Assembly: GCA_964568805.1 (NCBI GenBank) | Contig: CAZMRW010000012.1 | Coordinates: 1 to 62,476 of the forward strand | DNA from: CAZMRW01 sp964568805 | GTDB taxonomy: Bacteria > Pseudomonadota > Gammaproteobacteria > Methylococcales > Methylomonadaceae | Reading direction: 5' to 3' | DNA length: 62,476 nt | Shown here: positions 43,701 to 52,889 of the stretch, piece by piece | Numbering within the stretch: position 1 is the first letter of the stretch | How the letters are laid out: each line of letters begins with the position of its first letter | Translations under genes and position numbers: made by a program | Notes under the pieces: generated by a model | The model's database searches: none | Told to the model about the DNA's origin: nothing | Seen by the model: only the letters and a program-made list of their open reading frames with translations

Positions 43701-44153
43701 CTATCCGGCTAATGCCGCCTTAATTTTATTGCTCACCACCGACATATCGGCACGACCCTGCATTTTTGCTTTTAGCAAGCCCATGACTTTGCCCATATCC
43801 TTGACCGATTCGGCGCCCGACTGGGTGATAGCATCCTTGACCATGTCGTCAATTTCCGCTTCGGTCAGAGCCTGAGGTAAAAAATCCTGGATGACCCGGA
43901 TTTCAGCCTCTTCCGTCTCAACCAAATCATTCCGGCCGGCATCGGCAAACTGTCTGATAGACTCACGACGCTGCTTCAGCATCTTGTCAAGCACAAGAAT
44001 GACACGGTCATTATCAAGCGCAATGCGCTCGTCGACCTCAACCTGCTTGATTGCTGCCAGGATTAAGCGAATCACTCCCAGTCTGAACTTGTCGCCGCCT
44101 TTCATGGCGGCTTTCATATCGTCCTTGATGCGATCCGTTAATAAATCCATCAC
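43701..44153 (-). CDS. yqeY: GatB/YqeY domain protein
   Basis: 150 aa, helical protein with the GatB/YqeY tail domain. It begins LLTDRIKDDMKAAMKGGDK and holds LGVIRLILAAIKQVEVDER and GKVMGLLKAKMQGRADMSVVS. The domain binds tRNA in GatB, but the free-standing protein has no clear role. It lies between rpsU and dnaG, as in many gammaproteobacteria. Confidence 0.93.
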   Translation of the reverse strand: MMDLLTDRIKDDMKAAMKGGDKFRLGVIRLILAAIKQVEVDERIALDNDRVILVLDKMLKQRRESIRQFADAGRNDLVETEEAEIRVIQDFLPQALTEAEIDDMVKDAITQSGAESVKDMGKVMGLLKAKMQGRADMSVVSNKIKAALAG

Positions 44154-44166
44154 GTTAACCTTAAAA

Positions 44167-44400
44167 TCAAACGGCGGGGCGGCCGCGACGCAGATTTTTT
44201 AACGCATAGCGCTCTCTTGCCAGTTTTTTCAGGTGACGCTTAACAGCCGCAGCGCCTTTACGTTTACGCTCCGAAGTCGGCTTTTCATAAAACTCACGGC
44301 GACGGACTTCCGCCAACACGCCCGCTTTTTCACAAGCACGTTTGAAGCGGCGAATAGCGATATCGAAAGGTTCGTTTTCTTTAATTTTTACTGACGGCAT
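44167..44400 (-). CDS. rpsU: 30S ribosomal protein S21
   Basis: 77 aa, basic protein. MPSVKIKENEPFDIAIRRF and EKAGVLAEVRRREFYEKP identify S21, which joins the 30S platform near the anti-Shine-Dalgarno end of 16S rRNA. It is the first gene of the macromolecular synthesis operon, divergent from tsaD with 105 bp between the two starts. Confidence 0.97.
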   Translation of the reverse strand: MPSVKIKENEPFDIAIRRFKRACEKAGVLAEVRRREFYEKPTSERKRKGAAAVKRHLKKLARERYALKNLRRGRPAV

Positions 44401-44505
44401 TATATAGATCCAAATATGATAGTATTTATAAAGTAAAAGGGTATTGCCCTGATAATGTACGTAACATTCAATTATAACCTTTATTATCGAATTTTCAAAA
44501 ACTCA

Positions 44506-45516
44506 ATGTATGTTTTAGGCATAGAAACATCCTGTGACGAAACCGGAGTCGCTATTTATCATGATACCAAAGGATTGGTCAATCATTTTTTATACAGCCA
44601 GGTCGATATGCACAGCGACTATGGGGGCGTCGTACCTGAACTCGCATCACGCGACCACATCCGCAAATTAGCCCCGCTGATCAGGCAATCCCTGCGGCAA
44701 AGCCATCTGCAAAGTCATGATATCAACGGTATTGCTTATACGGCCGGTCCCGGACTGATGGGTGCCTTGCTGGTCGGCGCGGCAACCGCCAGCAGTCTGG
44801 CCTGGGCATGGCAAGTCCCTGCCGTTGCCGTTCATCACATGGAAGGGCATCTTTTGGCGCCGATGCTGGAATCAAATCCGCCTGAATTTCCGTTTGTCGC
44901 GCTGCTCATTTCCGGAGGACATACTCAACTGGTTCAGGTTGAAGGAATCGGTTATTATCGGCTGCTGGGCGAGTCGCTTGATGATGCGGCCGGTGAAGCG
45001 TTTGATAAAACGGCAAAAATGCTGGGGTTAGGCTATCCGGGCGGTCCCAGATTATCGGCCCTGGCCGAAACAGGCAAGGCGCAAACCCAATTTCCGAGGC
45101 CTATGACCGATCGACCCGGCCTGGACTTCAGTTTTAGCGGGTTAAAAACGCATGCATTAAATGCGTTTCATGCCGGTCGTCAAAATGAACAGGATAAAGC
45201 CGATATTGCCGCCGCATTTCAAGATGCGGTGGCTGACACATTGACCATTAAATGCCGAAGGGCTTTACAGCAAACCGGACTGAAAAGTCTGGTGGTTGCC
45301 GGTGGCGTCAGCGCCAATAAACAAATCCGCGCCGCCTTGGCCGCCATGGCAAACAAGGAAAAAGCCCGTATCTATTTCCCGAGAACCGAGTTTTGCACTG
45401 ATAACGGAGCCATGATTGCTTACGCGGGGTGTCAGCGTTTGTTGGCGGGGCAGAGGCAAGGCCTGGAGGTTTTAGCCAGACCGCGCTGGCCGCTCAGTGA
45501 ATTAAACGGTATTTGA
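44506..45516 (+). CDS. tsaD: tRNA threonylcarbamoyladenosine (t6A) synthase subunit
   Basis: 336 aa ASKHA-fold protein of the t6A37 complex, which transfers threonylcarbamoyl to A37 of ANN-reading tRNAs. VLGIETSCDETGVAIY at the N terminus and metal-binding HHMEGH are conserved. Start 44506 gives the normal family N terminus (MYVLGIETS); an in-frame ATG at 44455 would add 17 unrelated residues. It is divergent from rpsU, as is usual. Confidence 0.97.
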   Translation: MYVLGIETSCDETGVAIYHDTKGLVNHFLYSQVDMHSDYGGVVPELASRDHIRKLAPLIRQSLRQSHLQSHDINGIAYTAGPGLMGALLVGAATASSLAWAWQVPAVAVHHMEGHLLAPMLESNPPEFPFVALLISGGHTQLVQVEGIGYYRLLGESLDDAAGEAFDKTAKMLGLGYPGGPRLSALAETGKAQTQFPRPMTDRPGLDFSFSGLKTHALNAFHAGRQNEQDKADIAAAFQDAVADTLTIKCRRALQQTGLKSLVVAGGVSANKQIRAALAAMANKEKARIYFPRTEFCTDNGAMIAYAGCQRLLAGQRQGLEVLARPRWPLSELNGI

Positions 45517-45662
45517 CCGGTTAAATTGCATTCAATCGCCAGCATCTGCTTTCGACGAGGATTAGCCCAGCTGTATGGGTAAATCCGGCGATCATCCGAA
45601 AATGCCCGGATTCTCCGATCAATCTATACCTTTGGCTGTACGGTTATCACCCGGCTTGCGGT

Positions 45663-46496
45663 CTATGCGACGATGTTATCGGGCTTTTTGAATTCGGGAC
45701 AGTCAATGCTGAAACGCTGTACGGGATCGCCCAGCTTCAAGGCCGTCAACTGTCCTCCCCAAAGACAACCCGTATCAATCGCATAGCAGTTTTGCCCCTC
45801 GTAATAACCCAATGAAGACCAGTGGCCGCAAACAATCCGGCTATCTGAATTTTTCCGGTTAGGTACCTCAAACCAGGGTAGCAGATGGTTCGGTTGCGTT
45901 CCGGGTGGGCCGGCATGTTCAAAATCCAGGCGGCCCTCACTATCGCAGTAACGCATACGGGTAAAACAGTTGATGATAAAGCGTAGTCTGGCAACGCCTT
46001 TCAGGTCTGGCGACCAGAGGTTGGGCGTATTGCCGTACATCTGCCTTAAAAAAACCGGGTAATCCGGGGCTCTTAAGGCCTGTTCTGCCAGCAAAGCCAT
46101 TTTTCGCGCTGTTTTGAGATCCCACTGCGGCGGCAAACCGGCATGGATCAGACAAAATTCATCATTGTAGTGAAGCAATGGCCGGCGTCTGAGCCAGTCA
46201 AGCAATTCATCCCGATCGGGCGCTTCAAGGACCTGATTAAGCGAACTCTTTTTAGTGGCTGTTTTCGGGTCACAGGCAGCGGCCAGTAAATGCAAATCAT
46301 GGTTGCCAAGAACGGCTATCGCCGATTCGCCCAGCGACTTGACAAAACGCAAGGTTTCTAATGATTTGGGTCCTCGATTGACCAGATCTCCTGCAAACCA
46401 GAGCTGATCGTTCCGTTGATCGAATGAGATGGCATCCAGAAGCCTCAATAATTCATCAAAACAACCCTGTATGTCACCGATGGCATAAATAGACAT
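45663..46496 (-). CDS. apaH: Symmetrical diadenosine tetraphosphatase
   Basis: 277 aa PPP-family phosphatase that splits Ap4A into two ADP. Metal motifs GDIQG, GDLVNRGP and GNHDLHL are intact. It follows apaG with a 4-nt gap and is convergent with tsaD. Ap4A acts as a stress-linked mRNA cap, so this enzyme may also decap RNA. Confidence 0.95.
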   Translation of the reverse strand: MSIYAIGDIQGCFDELLRLLDAISFDQRNDQLWFAGDLVNRGPKSLETLRFVKSLGESAIAVLGNHDLHLLAAACDPKTATKKSSLNQVLEAPDRDELLDWLRRRPLLHYNDEFCLIHAGLPPQWDLKTARKMALLAEQALRAPDYPVFLRQMYGNTPNLWSPDLKGVARLRFIINCFTRMRYCDSEGRLDFEHAGPPGTQPNHLLPWFEVPNRKNSDSRIVCGHWSSLGYYEGQNCYAIDTGCLWGGQLTALKLGDPVQRFSIDCPEFKKPDNIVA

Positions 46497-46500
46497 TAGG

Positions 46501-46878
46501 CTAGTGCAAGGTTCTTGGAATCGATAGGGTAAATCTCGGAATCAGGGCGCTAAAATTATCGCCGTCATCCGAACGCATCGTATATTCGCCCTGCATCGTG
46601 CCGACGGGAGTTTCAATCATGGCGCCGCTGGTATAACGAAATGTTTCTCCCGGTTTAAGATGGGGTTGTTCGCCGATCACGCCATCGCCTCTCACTTCCT
46701 GGGTTTTACCGTTGGCATCGGTAATGAGCCAGTGACGCGTTAATAACTTGGCCGGAACAGCGCCGGCATTCGTGATGGTGATCGTATAGGCAAACACGTA
46801 GCGACCCTGATCCGGCGCCGATTGACCTGGGATGAAATGCGGTGTGGCTTCAACTAATATTTTGTTTTTTTCACTCAT
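46501..46878 (-). CDS. apaG: ApaG (DUF525) protein
   Basis: 125 aa, the same length as enteric ApaG. A small beta-sandwich; VFAYTITITNAGAVPAKLLTRHWLITD and GVIGEQPHLKPGETFRYTSG regions are conserved. The role is not settled; it is linked to Co2+ tolerance in Salmonella. Start 46878 gives the family N terminus MSEKN; a longer frame reaching 46974 is not supported by homology. It forms the usual apaG-apaH pair. Confidence 0.94.
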   Translation of the reverse strand: MSEKNKILVEATPHFIPGQSAPDQGRYVFAYTITITNAGAVPAKLLTRHWLITDANGKTQEVRGDGVIGEQPHLKPGETFRYTSGAMIETPVGTMQGEYTMRSDDGDNFSALIPRFTLSIPRTLH

Positions 46879-47224
46879 TATTGGATCATAATAGACAATA
46901 TAAGGATATTTCATCGTAACTTCCCGATAAACGCAAGCACGTATTGCCGATAGAGCGCAATCGATGTCGTTCAAGCGGAATTTACTTGTTGCAGGTTAGG
47001 TTATTTGCAAGAAGCGGGCGAGTGATTTGCAGAAGATCGGAAAGTCAAAATGAAACAATAGCATCCATAAACAATTTAGCGAATGTCTAATTGAACCTGC
47101 TTTGCATTAGTCGACCGCCGCCAAGTTCTGTCAACATATTGATCGCGGTTAACAAAATCAATGCTGGTGCATTTTGTCTGCAAGGGAAATTATTAATCAA
47201 CTTAACGAACATCAGGATAAAACA

Positions 47225-48577
47225 TTGCATATTCACATCTTAGGTATTTGCGGAACCTTCATGGGCGGGCTTGCCGTCATTGCAAGGCAAATGGGGCATC
47301 AGGTCAGTGGCTCGGATCAAAATGTGTATCCGCCGATGAGCACGCAATTGGAGCAACAGGGCATACAGCTTATGGAAGGTTACCGCGCCGAAAATCTCGA
47401 CGGCAACCCCGATCTGGTCATCATCGGCAACGCATTGTCGCGCGGCAACCCGGAAGTTGAAGCAGTGCTCAACAAAGGCTTGCGTTATGTTTCCGGCCCC
47501 CAGTGGTTGTCGGAAAACGTGCTGCAGGGCAGGCGGGTGCTGGGCGTAGCCGGCACGCATGGAAAAACCACAACCTCCAGCATGCTGAGCTGGATTCTGG
47601 AACATCAGGGGTTTAAACCGGGCTTCCTGATAGGCGGCATCCCATTGAATTTCGGCGTATCAGCCAGGCTTGGCGAATCGTCGTTTTTTGTTGTTGAGGC
47701 CGATGAATACGATTCTGCCTTTTTTGACAAACGCTCCAAATTTGTCCACTATCGCCCCCGCACTGCCATCCTGAATAATCTCGAATTCGACCATGCCGAT
47801 ATCTTTCCCGATCTGGATGCCATCAAGCGGCAATTTCATCACCTGGTCAGAACCGTTCCGGGGCAGGGCCTGATTATCGGGCCCGAGTGCGACAGCAATA
47901 TTCAGGACGTATTGGACATGGGTTGCTGGACGCCTGTCGAGCAAACCTCGATCAACGGCACTGCCTTGTGGAATGCCGAATTGCTAAAAGCTGACGGCAG
48001 CCGGTTCTCGATTGTTTATCGCGATGAATCACAGGGAACCGTCAATTGGCCACTAACCGGCGAGCATAATGTTTATAATGCCCTGTCGGCCATTGCGGCA
48101 GCCAGACATGTCGGCATACTGCCCGGGGACGCGATTATCGCCCTGGCTCAGTTCAAAAATGTTAAACGCCGCATGGAAGTACTTGCCACGATCAATGGCG
48201 TCACCCTATACGATGATTTCGCCCATCACCCGACGGCGATCGAGACCACGCTGGATGGATTGCGCAAACAGGTCGGTCAGGAACGTATTATCGCCATAGT
48301 GGAACCGCGTTCGAATACGATGCGGCTAGGCGTGCATACGGAGACACTGGCAAAATCCCTAAGCAAGGCCGATCATGCTATCATTTATCAACCGCAAAAT
48401 TTGGCCTGGGATTTGAGCGATTTAAAAAAATATGCCCGAAATATCGAAATTTGCCAGTCGTTGGACGATATCATCGGCAAACTTAAGTTGGAGGCTCGTT
48501 ACGGCGGTCATTTTGTTTTGATGAGCAACGGCAGTTTTGGCGGAATCTATCAGCGGTTGCTGACAGAACTTAATTGA
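47225..48577 (+). CDS. mpl: UDP-MurNAc:tripeptide ligase (murein recycling)
   Basis: 450 aa Mur ligase. Joins UDP-MurNAc to recycled L-Ala-gamma-D-Glu-meso-DAP. ATP loop GVAGTHGKTTTSSML, HHLVRTVPG and EPRSNTMRLGVH are visible. No ATG is available. TTG 47225 (LHIHILGICGTFMGG) has AGGA 8 nt upstream and puts the N terminus where Escherichia coli and Pseudomonas Mpl start (MxIHILGICGTFMG). A TTG at 47174 in frame would add 17 residues. Confidence 0.93.
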   Translation: MHIHILGICGTFMGGLAVIARQMGHQVSGSDQNVYPPMSTQLEQQGIQLMEGYRAENLDGNPDLVIIGNALSRGNPEVEAVLNKGLRYVSGPQWLSENVLQGRRVLGVAGTHGKTTTSSMLSWILEHQGFKPGFLIGGIPLNFGVSARLGESSFFVVEADEYDSAFFDKRSKFVHYRPRTAILNNLEFDHADIFPDLDAIKRQFHHLVRTVPGQGLIIGPECDSNIQDVLDMGCWTPVEQTSINGTALWNAELLKADGSRFSIVYRDESQGTVNWPLTGEHNVYNALSAIAAARHVGILPGDAIIALAQFKNVKRRMEVLATINGVTLYDDFAHHPTAIETTLDGLRKQVGQERIIAIVEPRSNTMRLGVHTETLAKSLSKADHAIIYQPQNLAWDLSDLKKYARNIEICQSLDDIIGKLKLEARYGGHFVLMSNGSFGGIYQRLLTELN

Positions 48578-48622
48578 TTATTAATATTCCAATGTTGTAA
48601 CTATTAAATAGAAGGGTTTCTT

Positions 48623-49552
48623 TTGGTCCAGAAAATTATTCGAATTGCGACCCGCCAAAGCCCTCTGGCGCTTTGGCAGGCCGAATACGTCGCGGCGAGG
48701 TTGCAGCAAGCGTTTCCTGAAATCAGGACGGAACTGGTTAAAATGGTGACTCGGGGCGATAAAATTCTCGATGCGCCATTAGCCAAAGTCGGTGGCAAAG
48801 GTCTGTTTGTTAAGGAGCTTGAACAGGGCATGCTGGAAGGGACAGCGGATATTGCAGTGCATTCCATGAAGGATGTGCCGGTGGAGTTTCCGGGAGGACT
48901 GCATTTGGCGGCCATTTTAAGCCGTGAAGATCCGACCGATGCTTTCGTTTCAAACCGTTACGCCTCATTGGATGATTTGCCAACTGACGCGAGGATAGGG
49001 ACGTCCAGTTTGCGCAGGCAATGCCAGATAAAGGAACGTTTTCCCAATGCGGAAATCCTGTCATTAAGAGGCAATGTCAATACCCGGCTGAGCAAGCTGG
49101 ATGCAGGCGATTATGATGCGATCATTCTCGCCTCGGCCGGATTAATCAGATTGGGAATGGCGGATCGTATCAGGCAGCATCTGGATGTCTCCATCAGTCT
49201 TCCGGCTATCGGACAAGGCGCCATAGGGATCGAATGCCGGGCCGATGACGCTGAAATCAATGAGATACTGAGTGTTTTGCACGATCAAAACACCGGACTC
49301 TGCGTTATTGCCGAAAGAGCGCTGAACAGGTGCTTGAACGGCGGCTGTCAGGTGCCGATTGCCGGCTATGCACAAATAATCGATGGGCAACTCTTCGTCC
49401 GCGGATTGGTTGGCGATCCTGATGGCAGTGTGTTATATCGCAGCGAACGCGCCGGTAGTCTTGATCAGGCGGAGAACATCGGCCGGTTGGTTGCGGAAGA
49501 TTTATTGGCCCAGGGCGCCGATAAAATCCTGCAAGCGTTGTTTCATGGATGA
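48623..49552 (+). CDS. hemC: Hydroxymethylbilane synthase
   Basis: 309 aa. Polymerises four porphobilinogens to hydroxymethylbilane in heme synthesis. IATRQSPLALWQAEYV, HSMKDVP and GGCQVPI (the Cys carries the dipyrromethane cofactor) are present. The start is TTG (48623), with GAAGGG upstream; no ATG is available before the conserved region. It overlaps hemD by 4 nt. Confidence 0.97.
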   Translation: MVQKIIRIATRQSPLALWQAEYVAARLQQAFPEIRTELVKMVTRGDKILDAPLAKVGGKGLFVKELEQGMLEGTADIAVHSMKDVPVEFPGGLHLAAILSREDPTDAFVSNRYASLDDLPTDARIGTSSLRRQCQIKERFPNAEILSLRGNVNTRLSKLDAGDYDAIILASAGLIRLGMADRIRQHLDVSISLPAIGQGAIGIECRADDAEINEILSVLHDQNTGLCVIAERALNRCLNGGCQVPIAGYAQIIDGQLFVRGLVGDPDGSVLYRSERAGSLDQAENIGRLVAEDLLAQGADKILQALFHG

Positions 49553-50319
49553 ATGAGTTGAACGATACGCATATCCTGGTCACGCGTCCTGCGCATCAGG
49601 CGGAAAATTTGTGCCGCTTGATCGAGAATCTGGGAGGAACAGCCATCCGGTTGCCAACGATTGATATAGTTGCAACGAACGATGTATCCCAAAATAACAT
49701 GGTGCTGAAAAGTCTCGATAATTTCCAGTGGCTTGTTTTTATTAGTGTTAATGCAGTAAATTTTACGCCCGGGGCGATTAGTGGCAAAATAGCGCGATTA
49801 GGCAATGTGCGGATCGCCGCTATCGGAAGAGCGACGGCAAAAGCGTTGGAAACGGCCGGTTTTTCCGTGGATTTGCTGCCCGAACAAGGTTTTAACAGTG
49901 AAGCGTTGCTGGCGACGCCGCAAATGCAGTCGGTTTGCGGGCAACGGTTTTTAATCGTGCGGGGCGTTGGCGGCCGCGAAGAATTGGCGGATACACTGCG
50001 CCGCAGAGGCGCAGAAATTGAATATCTGGACGTTTATCGACGGATAATCCCCAATATTGATTGCACGCCGGTCATTGCCTTGCTGATGCGTAATGGGCTC
50101 GATGTCATCACGGTAACCAGTGGCGAGGCATTGCTTAACTTATTGGCGATGCTTGGCGAAAACCATCATAAACAATTGAAGGCTCTACCTTTGGTAGTGG
50201 TTAGCGACAGAATTGCAGGGATTGCTACCGAGATGGGATTTAAACGGATTTTGGTAACTGAACATCCTACAGATGCATCAATTCTTGAGACAGTAACAAC
50301 GTGTACTACAGGTGAATAG
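49549..50319 (+). CDS. hemD: Uroporphyrinogen-III synthase
   Basis: 256 aa. Cyclises hydroxymethylbilane to uroporphyrinogen III with D-ring inversion. The family is divergent; ILVTRPAHQAENL at the N terminus and ITVTSGEALLNLL late in the protein are typical, and position between hemC and hemX settles it. The ends overlap hemC (4 nt) and hemX (8 nt). Confidence 0.93.
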   Translation: MNELNDTHILVTRPAHQAENLCRLIENLGGTAIRLPTIDIVATNDVSQNNMVLKSLDNFQWLVFISVNAVNFTPGAISGKIARLGNVRIAAIGRATAKALETAGFSVDLLPEQGFNSEALLATPQMQSVCGQRFLIVRGVGGREELADTLRRRGAEIEYLDVYRRIIPNIDCTPVIALLMRNGLDVITVTSGEALLNLLAMLGENHHKQLKALPLVVVSDRIAGIATEMGFKRILVTEHPTDASILETVTTCTTGE

Positions 50320-51538
50320 AGTGGCCGAAGTGAGTGAACAAATAGAACAGGATTCAGCAGTCAGCAAAAAATCCCAGCGGTCGCGTAGCGGATTCTGGTT
50401 TGGCATCATTATTATCCTTGTCGTCATCAGTATTGCCGGAGCCGGTTATTACCTGTTGATGCAGCTCAGGGATCGGCAAACCAATCTGGGAGGAGAGGTC
50501 AAAGGCGAGTTATCAAAAAAGGTTGCTGACTATCAGGCACAGCTTTCAGCGATTCAATCGCAATTGTCGACCATAGAAGCCACTATTGCCGGTAAAGATA
50601 CTCACTATACGAAAACCCTCGCTGATTTTTCAGCGCTTCATAATGAAAAGCTCGAAAGCACCCGTAAGGAATTGACTGAGTCCATACAGCGCCTGCAGCG
50701 CCAGCTCGGCAAAACGCGCGGGGACTGGCTGATTGCCGATGCAGAATACCTGTTAAGCGTTGCCAATGAAAGGCTGCATCTTATCGGCGATGTCAACACC
50801 ACGCGGGAAGCGCTCGAAGCGGCCGATCAACGGCTGCGCGAAAGCGGCGACGCGGCGGTATTCAAAGTACGCGAACAGATTGCCAAAGAAATTGCGGCGC
50901 TTAAAAACGTCACCGTTGCTGACACCGTGGGACTCTATGCGTCAATTCAGACGCTGGAAGACCAGGTCCAGAAACTGGCCTTGATCTTACCTTATTCAGG
51001 CAAGGCATTAACTCCGTCGACCGAAATTCACAATCACGCCGATAAGACTGAGGAAAGCCATGATTTACTTGATTCAGCGTTAAACGAACTGGAAGGCATC
51101 GTGACCATCCGGCACACGGATCAGCCGATCCAGGAAATCCTGACGCCTCAGCAGGCTCAGTTTATACGCGAGCAGTTAAGAGTCAAACTGGAAATGGTAA
51201 AAATTGCATTGGTGCAGCAAAATGAAGCGATTTTTCAATCCAGTTTGCTCGATGCAAAAGAATGGGTCCAGCAGAATTTTACGCTGAACGCCGATGCCAA
51301 AAAGTTTATTGGCGAACTGGACCGTATTAATTCGATTCAAATTCGTAGCAATTTTCCCGATATCAGTTCATCTCTGAAAATGCTCAAAGACATTACCAAA
51401 TTAAGGATAGAAACAGACAAAGCGGCTGAGCCGGCGTCTGAAGCAGTGGAAGCCGTGCCAGGTCCGGCGGCCGCACCGGCATCTGCGCCAGCGCCTGCTC
51501 CTGTGACTTCTCCTGCTCCCGTCCCCGTAAAGAAATAA
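50312..51538 (+). CDS. hemX: HemX, membrane-anchored heme-operon protein
   Basis: 408 aa. A cytoplasmic N terminus, one membrane segment (residues about 28-50) and a long coiled-coil/helical periplasmic part, ending in an Ala/Pro repeat tail (about 375-408). It is often annotated as uroporphyrin-III C-methyltransferase but lacks SAM-methyltransferase motifs. The start is GTG 50312 or GTG 50321. It overlaps hemD and is 9 nt from hemY. Confidence 0.88.
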   Translation: MNRVAEVSEQIEQDSAVSKKSQRSRSGFWFGIIIILVVISIAGAGYYLLMQLRDRQTNLGGEVKGELSKKVADYQAQLSAIQSQLSTIEATIAGKDTHYTKTLADFSALHNEKLESTRKELTESIQRLQRQLGKTRGDWLIADAEYLLSVANERLHLIGDVNTTREALEAADQRLRESGDAAVFKVREQIAKEIAALKNVTVADTVGLYASIQTLEDQVQKLALILPYSGKALTPSTEIHNHADKTEESHDLLDSALNELEGIVTIRHTDQPIQEILTPQQAQFIREQLRVKLEMVKIALVQQNEAIFQSSLLDAKEWVQQNFTLNADAKKFIGELDRINSIQIRSNFPDISSSLKMLKDITKLRIETDKAAEPASEAVEAVPGPAAAPASAPAPAPVTSPAPVPVKK

Positions 51539-51547
51539 CAGAGCAAA

Positions 51548-52786
51548 ATGATGAAAAATACCCTCTATTTTTTCGTTTCACTCTGTTTTGCCATTGCCGC
51601 TGCTTTCTTGGTGCAATACTGGTTGAACGAATACGATAACCCAGGCTATGTCCTTATTGGTATCGGACGCTGGTCCATGGAAACATCCTTGGTCGCATTT
51701 TCAGTTTTCCTTATTATCGGTTTTTTTATTCTTTATTTCTTCTTCAGGCTGCTGGGTTGGCTGATCCGGTTACCGGGGCAGATTAAAAATAGAGGTAAAA
51801 ACATCAAGTTTAACCGGTCCCAGGCTGCCTTGATTGCGGGTTTAGTGGATTCTGCTGAAGGAAACTGGGAAAAAGCGGAAAAAATTCTGATCAAGCATGC
51901 CTCTCATAGCGGCGCACCCTTAATCCATTATCTAACTGCCGCAAGAGCGGCGCAATCCCGCGGCGCATTCGACAAGCGCGATGAGTATTTGCAAAAAGCC
52001 GCTGCTCAGGCACCTGGTTCCGATGTAGCAATCGGCTTGACCCAGGCGGAGTTGCATTTATCCGGGAACCAGTTCGAACAAGCGCTGGAAACATTAACAA
52101 AGTTGCAATCCATCGATCCGACGCATGCCAGCGTTCTCAAGTTATTGCACCAGACCTACCGGCATATAGGCGATTGGGAAGGTGTCAGAAAGCTATTGCC
52201 TTCATTGAACACCAATAAGGTGCTCATGGAAGCCGAGGTGAAACTTCTGGAAACCGAGACCTACAGTCGTTTGTTAAGGCAGGCTGCCGAAAAAGGCAAT
52301 GCCGAAGAAATTCAACAACTTTGGTCGGAAATTCCGGATCATATCAAAAACATGCAAGGTATTCCGGCAATTTATTTTGCGGCGATGATTAATGCCGGCT
52401 CCGGAGCGGAAATTGTCGACAAATTGGTCAATATTCTTTCTGTAACCTGGGATGAAACCTTGCTGGTATTATATGGAAGTGTGCAGACTCATGATCCTTT
52501 AAGGCTGCTTGAAATAGCGGAGCAGAAATGGCTTGGTTTGCACCGGGATGACGCCGTGTTGCTATCAATGCTGGGAAAATTGAGCAAGAACTGTAATGAC
52601 GTCATTAAAGCAGCAAACTATTTGTCGCAAAGTATCGCTATAGAGCCGACTGTCCAGGCCTATCAATTATTAGGTGATTTACTGTTTGCTCAAGGCGATA
52701 AAGACAAAGCCTGCGAATGTTATAAAGCAGGTCTTGAGCTTTCTTCAAGCGAAGTCGTCAAGCAGATTGACTCCATTTCCGAATAA
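51548..52786 (+). CDS. hemY: HemY, TPR membrane protein of the heme operon
   Basis: 412 aa. Two N-terminal membrane segments (residues about 5-25 and 43-65), then a HemY_N domain and TPR-like helical repeats. The gammaproteobacterial HemY is not the protoporphyrinogen oxidase of Gram-positives. It probably scaffolds heme-synthesis proteins. It is last of the hem operon, followed by an intrinsic terminator. Confidence 0.9.
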   Translation: MMKNTLYFFVSLCFAIAAAFLVQYWLNEYDNPGYVLIGIGRWSMETSLVAFSVFLIIGFFILYFFFRLLGWLIRLPGQIKNRGKNIKFNRSQAALIAGLVDSAEGNWEKAEKILIKHASHSGAPLIHYLTAARAAQSRGAFDKRDEYLQKAAAQAPGSDVAIGLTQAELHLSGNQFEQALETLTKLQSIDPTHASVLKLLHQTYRHIGDWEGVRKLLPSLNTNKVLMEAEVKLLETETYSRLLRQAAEKGNAEEIQQLWSEIPDHIKNMQGIPAIYFAAMINAGSGAEIVDKLVNILSVTWDETLLVLYGSVQTHDPLRLLEIAEQKWLGLHRDDAVLLSMLGKLSKNCNDVIKAANYLSQSIAIEPTVQAYQLLGDLLFAQGDKDKACECYKAGLELSSSEVVKQIDSISE

Positions 52787-52824
52787 ATAGCTACCCTGGC
52801 TACAGCGTTAGGGAGATTAAGGCT

Positions 52825-52862
52825 GCCTGGACAAAACTCAAGTAACGTCCAGGCGGTCTTTT
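52825..52862 (+). terminator. Intrinsic terminator of the heme operon
   Basis: GCCTGGAC (52825-52832) pairs with GTCCAGGC (52847-52854), with a 14-nt loop, and is followed by GGTCTTTTTAT. It lies 38 nt after the hemY stop. Confidence 0.75.
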
Positions 52863-52889
52863 TATAGATTGGGCCGGTCGGCATTAACA

